DNA from: Thiohalocapsa sp. PB-PSB1
Lineage (GTDB): Bacteria > Pseudomonadota > Gammaproteobacteria > Chromatiales > Chromatiaceae
Assembly (NCBI GenBank): GCA_016745215.1
Contig: CP050890.1
Coordinates: 3,844,001-3,908,000 of the forward strand
Length of the DNA: 64,000 nucleotides
Direction: 5' to 3'
Positions 43,529 through 50,500 of this stretch are shown piece after piece. A model generated the notes under the pieces. It was not told the origin of the DNA. It saw only the letters and a list, made by a program, of their open reading frames with translations, and did not search any database. The position numbers were made by a program, and so were the translations under genes. Each line of letters begins with the position of its first letter. Positions within the stretch are counted from its first letter, which is position 1.

Positions 43529-43854
43529 CCCGCATCTCAACTGCAGCATTCCTCAGACCGTCATCCCATGCTGCGCGCAGCAGAAAATCACCTGCCCCCG
43601 TTCGACTCCCCCTACGCACTTCCCGCGCGCATCCAGATGAACGGGGTCAGTGAAGCTGGCCCGCTCACGGCAAATGTGCAATGGGCCTCGCCGATCGCTC
43701 TCGAGACCATTGCCCCGTTCTGCCAGCGGCCTCTGTGCGAGTACCCCGTTAATAGCGGTTCATGAATAACCTATACAACGCTATCCAGACATCGGCAGAG
43801 TGCAATCGGGGTCGGGGTCGCTATCGGAATCGGAATCGAGAGAGAAGACGCCCT
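43529..43854. other. Gene-free stretch with a short GATTCC/CGATNC-type repeat at its end
   Basis: No supportable gene. Positions about 43806-43840 are a low-complexity run (GGGGTCGGGGTCGC, GGAATCGGAATCG) resembling on the other strand the hexamer repeats at 44.27, 38.39 and 50.28 kb. It directly precedes the broken four-helix-bundle gene, and a related run follows that gene. Confidence 0.5.
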
Positions 43855-44304
43855 ATGCCATTCGGTCATGAGAAGCGCGACGTACAGCGTGCGGCCATCG
43901 AGTCTGTCGGCTGGGCCTACCGCGACTGCGAGCATGTGAAAGGACAGCGTAACGCGAAGGATCAACGCCTGTGCGCATCTTAGGCGCGCATCGCGGGCGC
44001 GCATCGCAGGCCATCGCGCTGAACATTGCCGAGGGTAACGGCAAAGCGACGAGCGGGGATCGACGCCGGTCGTTTGAAATCGCACGAGGCTCGGCGCTGG
44101 GGTGCGCTGCGATTCAGGACGTGCTTGCTGGTGTGCGATGCGTTGTCCGCAGACGACAACAGCAAGCAAAAGGCACCGCTCGATCGTCTTGTGGCCATGC
44201 TCACGACGCTCGGACAGCCTGGCCACGCGGTCAGCGAGGAGCTTGGCGGATATCTGGCTTGGTCAGTTCGATACCGATACCGATGCCGATACCGACGCCG
44301 ATAG
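43855..44304 (+). pseudogene. Four-helix-bundle protein (S23/IVP-like), frameshifted
   Basis: The pieces MPFGHEKRDVQRAAIESVGWAYRDC, ASQAIALNIAEGNGKATSGD, FEIARGSALGCAAIQDVL and VCDALSADDNSKQKAPLDRLVAML, in three frames, make up one four-helix-bundle protein of the 23S-rRNA-intervening-sequence (TIGR02436) family. The first break coincides with a local duplication of GCGCGCATCGC (43985-44010), the second is a one-base change near 44130. The 3-prime end runs into hexamer repeats. Confidence 0.75.
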
Positions 44305-44378
44305 CGGTAGCGAATGAGTCGGCAGGCAACACCCAAGCCAACAACCTGTTTAGCTTGTTTCTGCACCACCACTTATCA
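44229..44378 (+). repeat. Duplicated tail of the four-helix-bundle gene (partner 50239-50388)
   Basis: GGTCAGCGAGGAGCTTGG, a GATACC/GATGCC-type hexamer run, then GAATGAGTCGGCAGGCAAC and TTTAGCTTGTTTCTGCAC are all repeated at 50.24-50.39 kb with small changes in the hexamer run. Confidence 0.8.
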
Positions 44379-44818
44379 TCCTCCTTGAAGTCTCCCATGC
44401 GGCGGAAGTCTGGTCATGATACGAATGCGGGAGTGATGCCATGGCGATGAGCAAGCTTGATGAATTCCTCATGATAGGCTTCCTTGCCTGCGAAGAGCAT
44501 TCGTTTTATGTCGTGTGGACGCACAATAAAAACCGCGCGCACCGAGTATTTACCGAAGGTTTCTTCCATGTTTTGTAGCTATCGCAGAGTTCTTGTTCAT
44601 GCTGAAGCTAAGAGCGCTTCTGTGTTAACGTCGGGACGCGTAAGGTCAGGAAACGATCAGGATGCGATATTTTGCCGCAGTTTTAGGGTCGTGTCCTTCC
44701 GGACCTGGAAACAGGCGCGGCGTCAAGAGCCTTCGATCCCGGAGATGCCGGAGGCCTATTGCGCTTGGAGGACATAAAGGAGGTTATATACTATTATCGG
44801 TGTGGAGGAGGGCGGATC
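44379..44818. other. Region without a clear gene; one short minus-strand ORF
   Basis: A 51-codon ATG ORF on the minus strand (44569-44414) reads MEETFGKYSVRAVFIVRPHD then RMLFAGKEAYHEEFIKLAHR, which looks protein-like but is not recognised and has no clear ribosome site. The rest, up to the start of the DUF6484 fusion gene, shows nothing I can name. Confidence 0.35.
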
Positions 44819-45589
44819 ATGACGGGCGAGCTGGTTTCCACAACATCTGGGGGTCTGACGGTAGCTGGCGGCGCGCCAGGGTTGCCGTCTCTGATTGCGC
44901 GCGCCGGCGCCGGTGCCGAGCGGCGGTTTCTGGAGTTCTTCGCGGCGCAGATCCGCAACCGGAATACGCGCGAGGCGTATCTGCGCGCCGTCCGTGACTT
45001 CCTCGACTGGACCGAGGCCGGGATCGAGGATCTCCTCGACATCGAGCCGCTGCATGTCGCAGCCTGGGTCGAGATCAAGAAACAGACCTACGAAGCCCAG
45101 AGCGTCAAGCAGCAGCTCGCGGCGCTGCGCCATCTGTTCGACTGGCTGGTCACCGGCCATGTCCTGCACACGAACCCGGCATCCTTCGTCCGGGGGCCGA
45201 AGTTCTCCTACACCAAGGGCAGGCCACTGGTCGCCTACCCCGGCAATCCCAGCGAGACCGGACTGCCGGCGCGCTGCACCAATCTGCCCACCGCCGCCGA
45301 CCTGGGCCGCGAGGTCGCCTTGCTGTTCGAGGGCGGCGATCCGCACCGGCCACTCCTGATCGGCCTGGTGCAGCACCCGGAGCGTCGAACGGAGGCAGCG
45401 CCTGCGCAATCCGCACAGCTCGACGAGGAGCGCATCGTGCTGCGCGCCGAGCGGGAGATCGTGCTCACCTGCGGCAAGGCCAGCATCACCCTGACCCGTG
45501 CCGGCAAGGTGCTGATTCGCTGTGCCTATCTCCTCAGCCGCTCGTCTGGCGTGAACCGCATCAAGGGCGGCTCGGTACAGATCAACTGA
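44819..45589 (+). CDS. Chimeric gene: tyrosine-recombinase N-domain fused to T6SS DUF6484
   Basis: About 256 residues. Residues about 20-133 are a phage-integrase-type core-binding domain (RNRNTREAYLRAVRDFLDW, SVKQQLAALRHLFDWLV, NPASFVRGPK). After SYTKG the sequence switches in frame to DUF6484 (GRPLVAYPGNP, DLGREVALLFEGGDP, CGKASITLTRAGKVLIRC, GVNRIKGGSVQIN), a domain of T6SS-associated proteins usually encoded next to DUF2169. GGAGGAGGG lies eight bases before the ATG, so the fusion inherited a usable start. It is 9 bp before the DUF2169 gene. The DUF6484 N-terminus is missing. Confidence 0.8.
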   Translation: MTGELVSTTSGGLTVAGGAPGLPSLIARAGAGAERRFLEFFAAQIRNRNTREAYLRAVRDFLDWTEAGIEDLLDIEPLHVAAWVEIKKQTYEAQSVKQQLAALRHLFDWLVTGHVLHTNPASFVRGPKFSYTKGRPLVAYPGNPSETGLPARCTNLPTAADLGREVALLFEGGDPHRPLLIGLVQHPERRTEAAPAQSAQLDEERIVLRAEREIVLTCGKASITLTRAGKVLIRCAYLLSRSSGVNRIKGGSVQIN

Positions 45590-45598
45590 GTCGCCGAG

Positions 45599-46720
45599 AT
45601 GGAACTGCTCAACGCCACCGGCATGCAGGCCGGCTACACCATGGGCATGGACCCGAGCGGACGCGAGCATCTGGTGGCGGTCGTCAAGGGCACCTTCAGC
45701 ATCCCGAATGCCGGTGACGAGGCATTGCGGGCGGCGATCCAGTTCCCGCTCGTGGAGGCGGACACCTTTTCCGGCGAGCCCGGCTTCTCCGCGCCCCTGT
45801 TCGAGACCGATTATCCCCTGCGCAAGCCGCGTTGCGACGTATTGCTGGTGGGCAATGCACACGCCCCGCAGGGCCATCCCGCGCAGGCGGTCAAGGTGGG
45901 CCTCCAAGTCGGCACCATGGTCAAGACCTTCCGCGTCGTCGGCGATCGCGCCTGGCAGGTGGACGCGGCGAATGAGGTCTGGCTCACGGACAGCGAGCCA
46001 TTCGAGTTCATGCCGCTGACGTACGACCGTGCCTTTGGCGGCAGCGATGACCGCCATCCAGATGCGAGCAAGCACAGCGCCTACCTGCGCAATCCCATCG
46101 GGCGCGGCTATCACAAGCGCTTGGAGCGCCCCTTGCTGCACGACCAGCCCGCGCCCAACACCGAAGCGCTGAACGAGCCGATCAAGCGGCCGGATCGCCC
46201 CTACACGCCCATGGCCTTCACGCCCTTAGGCCGCGGCTGGGAGCCACGCCTGCGCTACGCCGGCACCTACGACCAGCATTGGCTCGACGAGGTCTTTCCT
46301 TTTTTGCCCGCCGATTTTCAAGACGACTACTTTCAGGCCGCCCCCGCCGACCAGCAGATCCCCTATCCCCGCGGTGGTGAGACCGTGAAGATGCTCAACC
46401 TCACGCCCGGCCTGCGCGAGCAGTTCGACCTGCCGACCGTCGACGTGCCCTTCACCTTCTTTCGCAAGCAGGGCGGCAAGGAGGAGCGCCCAGGGGTCAT
46501 CGACACCATCGTGTTCATTCCGGACCAGCGGGTTTTCACCATGACCTGGCGGGCGAGCATCCCGCTCAAGAAGAACATGTTCGAGATCCCGCAGGTGCTC
46601 GCCGGCCGCATGACCCGCGGCTGGTGGCGCGCACGGGAGCTCGGCAAGACCTACTACCCCTCGCTGGACGCCGCTATTCGCGACAAGCGCGCATCGGAGC
46701 GCGAGGAGGCCGAAGCGTGA
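45599..46720 (+). CDS. DUF2169 domain protein (T6SS effector accessory)
   Basis: A 373-residue protein. MGMDPSGREHLVAVVKGTF at the start, ETDYPLRKPRCDVLLVGNAH and YDRAFGGSDDRHP are DUF2169 landmarks. These proteins occur beside VgrG, PAAR-like and DUF4150 genes and are regarded as adaptors or chaperones for loading T6SS effectors. It overlaps the next gene by four bases (GTGA). No signal peptide. Confidence 0.85.
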   Translation: MELLNATGMQAGYTMGMDPSGREHLVAVVKGTFSIPNAGDEALRAAIQFPLVEADTFSGEPGFSAPLFETDYPLRKPRCDVLLVGNAHAPQGHPAQAVKVGLQVGTMVKTFRVVGDRAWQVDAANEVWLTDSEPFEFMPLTYDRAFGGSDDRHPDASKHSAYLRNPIGRGYHKRLERPLLHDQPAPNTEALNEPIKRPDRPYTPMAFTPLGRGWEPRLRYAGTYDQHWLDEVFPFLPADFQDDYFQAAPADQQIPYPRGGETVKMLNLTPGLREQFDLPTVDVPFTFFRKQGGKEERPGVIDTIVFIPDQRVFTMTWRASIPLKKNMFEIPQVLAGRMTRGWWRARELGKTYYPSLDAAIRDKRASEREEAEA

Positions 46721-47751
46721 GCGCACAGCCCCTCGCCATCGCCGGCGCCGGCCTGGTCACCGGCGTGGGTCTCAACGCGCCCGCCACCTGCGCCGCCATC
46801 CGCTGCGCCATCGACAACTTTCAAGAGACCCGCTTCATGGACGCGGGCGGCGAGTGGATCATGGGCTGCGAGGTGCCACTGGAGCAGCCCTGGCGGGGCA
46901 CCACCAAGCTGGTCAAGATGCTCGCCATGGCGCTGCGCGAATGCGCTGCCACGTCCCCCGGCATTGATCTGGCCGCAACGCCGATCATCCTCTGCCTGGC
47001 CGAACAGGACCGCCCCGGACTGCTGCCGAACCTGGTCCACGAGGTCTGGACCGGGATTCAACAAGCGCTCGACTTTCGCTTCCAGAGCTGGAAGGTGGTC
47101 ACCGAGGGCCGCGTCGGCTTCGCCATCGGCCTGCACCATGCGCGCAAGCTGATCTATAGTCAGGGCGCCCCGCGGGTCATTATCGCCGGGGTCGACAGCC
47201 TCCTCGTCGGCCCGACCCTGACCGCATTCGAGGAGCGCGAACGGCTGCTGACCAGCCAAAACTCCAACGGCTTCATCCCCGGCGAGGCCGCCGCCGCCAT
47301 CCTGGTGCAGGCACCCCAACCGAGCGACCAGCCACAGCTCGTTTGCACCGGCATCGGCTTCGGTGTGGAGCAGGCCACCGAGGACTCCGAAGAGCCCTTG
47401 CGCGCCGACGGTCTGGTCAAGGCGATCAAGGCTGCCCTCGACGACGCGGGATGCGACATGGGCGATCTGGATTTCCGCATCACCGACATCTCCGGCAGCC
47501 AGTACCAGTTCAAGGAGGCGGCGCTGGCCTTGTCCCGCATCCTTCGGAAGCGCAAGGAGGAGTTCGATATCTGGCATCCGGCCGATTGTGTTGGCGAGGT
47601 GGGCGCTGCAATCGGCGGCATCATGGCGGCCGTCATCGAAGCGGCTTGCCGAAAGGGTTATAGCAAGGGGCAGCGCATCCTGTTCCACGTAGGAAACAGC
47701 GATGGGAAGCGGGTGGCAGCGGTCTGCGACTACCTGTTGGCGGACACATGA
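46717..47751 (+). CDS. Beta-ketoacyl-synthase-like protein of a T6SS module
   Basis: About 344 residues with thiolase-fold landmarks: LAIAGAGLVTGVGLNAPATC, RVIIAGVDSLL, GFIPGEAAAAILVQ. The position where a synthase would carry its nucleophile Cys reads EGRVGFAIGLHHA, with no Cys, so catalysis by the normal mechanism is unlikely. Such degenerate synthase-like genes sit between DUF2169 and PAAR/DUF4150 genes in many T6SS clusters; their job is unknown. GTG start at 46717 by overlap with the DUF2169 stop. Confidence 0.78.
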   Translation: MSAQPLAIAGAGLVTGVGLNAPATCAAIRCAIDNFQETRFMDAGGEWIMGCEVPLEQPWRGTTKLVKMLAMALRECAATSPGIDLAATPIILCLAEQDRPGLLPNLVHEVWTGIQQALDFRFQSWKVVTEGRVGFAIGLHHARKLIYSQGAPRVIIAGVDSLLVGPTLTAFEERERLLTSQNSNGFIPGEAAAAILVQAPQPSDQPQLVCTGIGFGVEQATEDSEEPLRADGLVKAIKAALDDAGCDMGDLDFRITDISGSQYQFKEAALALSRILRKRKEEFDIWHPADCVGEVGAAIGGIMAAVIEAACRKGYSKGQRILFHVGNSDGKRVAAVCDYLLADT

Positions 47752-47760
47752 GGCACGACC

Positions 47761-48519
47761 GTGGCTAACAATGTATTTGCCAACGGCCGGGAGATCTCCT
47801 GCAAGAAGGCGGACGGCAAGTCCATCTGCGCTTTTCCGGATGTTTGCATGACACCACCGGAGAACCCGGCGACGCCACCAGGTGTACCGGTACCGTACCC
47901 GAATACTGGGTTTGCCAAGGATACGACAAAAGGGAGTAAGAACGTCAAAATCTCCGGGAAGGAGGTGATGCTCAGGAACAAGTCGTACTTTAAGAAGTCG
48001 ACCGGTGATGAGCCAGGTTGCGCTGCCAAGAAGGGCGTTGTCACCAGCGTTAACCGCGGCAAAGTCTATTTTAATGCTTGGTCGATGAATGTAATCATCG
48101 AGGGTCAGAACGCCGTTCGGCATCTCGACATTACCACCCACAACCACGCCTCGCCACCGGGAAACTCACCGCCGTTGCCCTACACCGACACCATGGCGGT
48201 CCCTTCCGCCCGGGAGAAGTCGGACAAGGAGTGCGAAGATGCGAAAAAGGAAAAGAAGCGCGCCTGCGGTTCTATTCCTCAATTGAAAAAGGGCCGCAAG
48301 GTGATCAAGAACCTGGACAACGAGAAAATGACCGCCCACCTCGAATGCGAAGAAATCAACCTGAGAATCAAGGGATTTAATGACTGCTTGGCAGCGCGAC
48401 GGGACGTTACCAACAAGTGTTTCGATGGAGTGACCGATGCGCGCCATGCGCGGGAGGAAGCGGCCCTCGAGAGTGGTAAGGCGCGCACCGAAGTTCTAGC
48501 GACAAGGAAAGGTTGCTAA
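47761..48519 (+). CDS. DUF4150 (PAAR-like) protein with C-terminal extension
   Basis: A 252-residue protein. Residues 1 to about 130 are the PAAR-like DUF4150 domain (MANNVFANGREISCKKADGK, FPDVCMTPPENPATPPGVPVPYPNT, NVIIEGQNAVRHLDITTHN). This caps the T6SS spike and carries effectors. The rest (about 145-252) is Lys/Glu/Cys-rich (AKKEKKRACG, CEEINLRIKGFNDC) and ends RKGC; I cannot assign a toxin fold. GTG start 9 bp after the previous stop. The ankyrin gene just downstream is a plausible immunity partner. Confidence 0.82.
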   Translation: MANNVFANGREISCKKADGKSICAFPDVCMTPPENPATPPGVPVPYPNTGFAKDTTKGSKNVKISGKEVMLRNKSYFKKSTGDEPGCAAKKGVVTSVNRGKVYFNAWSMNVIIEGQNAVRHLDITTHNHASPPGNSPPLPYTDTMAVPSAREKSDKECEDAKKEKKRACGSIPQLKKGRKVIKNLDNEKMTAHLECEEINLRIKGFNDCLAARRDVTNKCFDGVTDARHAREEAALESGKARTEVLATRKGC

Positions 48520-48544
48520 CTTTCAATTTGGAGGAATAGGCAAA

Positions 48545-49159
48545 ATGTCGACCGATCTTATTGATGCAATAGATCAGCATGATGCTGGGAAAGTCTCTGC
48601 GCTCCTTTCCGCCGGAGCCGATCCGAACCTGGCACGAAGCCTACCTCCCCACTGGCGCCCATTGGGCTATGCGATCGAGGAGCTTGAATTCGGCGGCTCG
48701 CTCGATATTGTTCGCCTGCTTATAGCAAATGGAGCGGACGTCAACGCAGTTTATGTCGACACCGGATTGACGGGACTGCATGCGGCCGTCTTCAGTGAGA
48801 ATATCGAGGTGATCAAGCTGGTTCTCGACGCGGGTGCAGATCCAAATATCCCCGACAACGAAGATACTTCGCCGTTGAAGTTTTCCGTGGAGCAAGGCTC
48901 TTTTGAGATGGCGAAATTGCTGCTGGAATACGGAGCAGAGCGCACAATCAATGAGGCGGGCGGCTTCTGCGGCTGCACCGCCCTTGCATTAGCCGCAAGC
49001 AAATTGGATATCGCGATGATAGAGTTATTGTTGAAGAACGGCGCAGACCCTGACACCCGGGACGCCGACGGTCAAACCGCTCGTCAGTACCTGCCTCCGC
49101 CTGATGAATCCGACAACGAAGCATGGGACGCCGCAAGAGATCTGCTCCAAGGAGGATAG
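48545..49159 (+). CDS. Ankyrin-repeat protein, candidate immunity protein
   Basis: A 204-residue cytosolic protein with about five ankyrin repeats (VSALLSAGADPNLARS, VRLLIANGADVNAVYVDTG, IKLVLDAGADPNIPDNEDTSPL, AKLLLEYGAER, IELLLKNGADPDTRDADGQTA). GGAGGAATAGG precedes the ATG. It follows the DUF4150 gene by 25 bp. Ankyrin proteins are recurrent T6SS immunity or adaptor genes in this position. The immunity role is inference. Confidence 0.85.
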   Translation: MSTDLIDAIDQHDAGKVSALLSAGADPNLARSLPPHWRPLGYAIEELEFGGSLDIVRLLIANGADVNAVYVDTGLTGLHAAVFSENIEVIKLVLDAGADPNIPDNEDTSPLKFSVEQGSFEMAKLLLEYGAERTINEAGGFCGCTALALAASKLDIAMIELLLKNGADPDTRDADGQTARQYLPPPDESDNEAWDAARDLLQGG

Positions 49160-49297
49160 CGACCCCAGCAATTCCCGCCAAAAATAATTATGCTTTGAAA
49201 ACAACGTCTTGGCGAGACTTCAAAAATAGTTCTTCGTAAACTTCGTGGCTGAATCGGTATACTGTCGCGCCTACTCGAGGCTGCGAGGCAGGTGTTG

Positions 49298-50096
49298 ATG
49301 AATGCTCCGATTTCACGCAAACAACTCAGCGCCGCAGGGCTGCTGAACAAGGCGCGGCGGTTTTTTGCGAAGATCCCCGACCCGTGCGGTGGCGAGATTG
49401 CGCTGGTCGATCATCTGATGTCGGGGCTGGCGTTGTTTGGGTTGAAGTATCTTTCGCTGCTGCAGTTCGAGCACGACCGTCGAGAGGAGACAACGCGCGC
49501 GAATCTGCACGCCCTCTACGGGATCGAACGCGCGCCAAGCGACACCCGCTTTCGCGAACGCCTTGATGAACTCGACCCGAGCCTTCTGCGCCCGCTGTAT
49601 CAGTCCTTGTTTGCGGACCTGCAGCGCGGCAAGGGGCTGGAGGGGTTTGAGTACCTTGATGGGCATTCCCTGCTCTCACTCGGCTCTCACTCGATGGCAC
49701 CGAGTATGTCTCCTCCTCCAACGTGCATTGCCCGCAGTGCGGGGAGAAGCACCACCGCAATGGCACCACCACCTACGACCACCAGATGCTCGGGGCGGTG
49801 CTGGTACACCCCGATCACAGCGCGGTGTTCCCGCTGGCGCCCGAGCCGATCCTCAAGCAAGACGGCGCGCGCAAGAATGACTGCGAGCGCAACGCCGCCA
49901 AGCGCCGGCTGGCGGACCTGCGCCGCGCGCATCCGCATCTGAAGCTGATCGTCGTCGAAGACGGCCTCGCTTCCAATACCCCGCACATCCGCCAGTTGCA
50001 GGCACTCGATCTGCGCTTCATCCTCGGCGCCAAGCAGAACGATCACACCGACTTGTTCGATTGGGTAGCCGCCACGCCCAAGACGCGCGAGGTCGA
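49298..50096 (+). pseudogene. DDE transposase, broken by an 11-bp duplication and truncated by a REP element
   Basis: MNAPISRKQLSAAGLLNKAR ... DPSLLRPLYQSLF ... YLDGHSLLSL, then a frameshift, then DGTEYVSSSNVHCPQCGEKH ... LIVVEDGLASNTPHIRQL ... RFILGAKQNDHTDLF. The break is caused by tandem CTCTCACTCGG (49673-49683 and 49684-49694). Deleting one copy restores LLSLDGTEYV. The C-terminal catalytic part is missing because a REP-like element begins at 50099. Confidence 0.82.
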
Positions 50097-50098
50097 TG

Positions 50099-50236
50099 AA
50101 AAACGGGGACAGACCACGTTTTCCACGTTTTACAGAATCGCGCCCATGCTGAAAAAGGTAGTCCGTCCCCGTTTTCTCTGAAAAAGGTAGTCCGTCCCCG
50201 TTTTCTCTGAAAAAGGTAGTCCGTCCCCGTTTTCTC
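50099..50236. repeat. REP-like module A with triplicated right arm
   Basis: An AAAACGGGGACAGACCACG arm, internal CCACGTTTT duplication, CAGAATCGCGCCCATGCTG, then AAAAAGGTAGTCCGTCCCCG repeated three times in tandem (28-bp period). Same family as 23649-26099 and 54143-54238. Confidence 0.85.
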
Positions 50237-50238
50237 CC

Positions 50239-50388
50239 GGTCAGCGAGGAGCTTGGAGGATATCGAGTTGGTCAGTTCGATGCCGACGCCGATACGGATT
50301 CCGATAGCGGTACCGAATGAGTCGGCAGGCAACACCCAAGCCAAAAACCCGTTTAGCTTGTTTCTGCACAATCACTTAGCATTCAAGC
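50239..50388 (+). repeat. Duplicated tail of the four-helix-bundle gene (partner 44229-44378)
   Basis: See 44229-44378. Here only the last about 20 codons and the downstream AATGAGTCGGCAGGCAACAC segment are present, fused directly to the REP element on the left. Confidence 0.8.
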
Positions 50389-50500
50389 GATGCAGTGTTC
50401 GGCTCCCCGCTGGCCCCAGGCTCCAACACTTGGCAACCAACCCAAAGCTTGCTAACCTGCTCCCTCGGCATCACAATCGACAAACTGACGGACAGGTCTG

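Noticed and set aside
44756..48147. Long minus-strand ORFs (461 and 497 codons) opposite the DUF6484/DUF2169/synthase genes
   Set aside because: They are antisense shadows. The plus-strand genes have recognisable domains and overlapping starts and stops.
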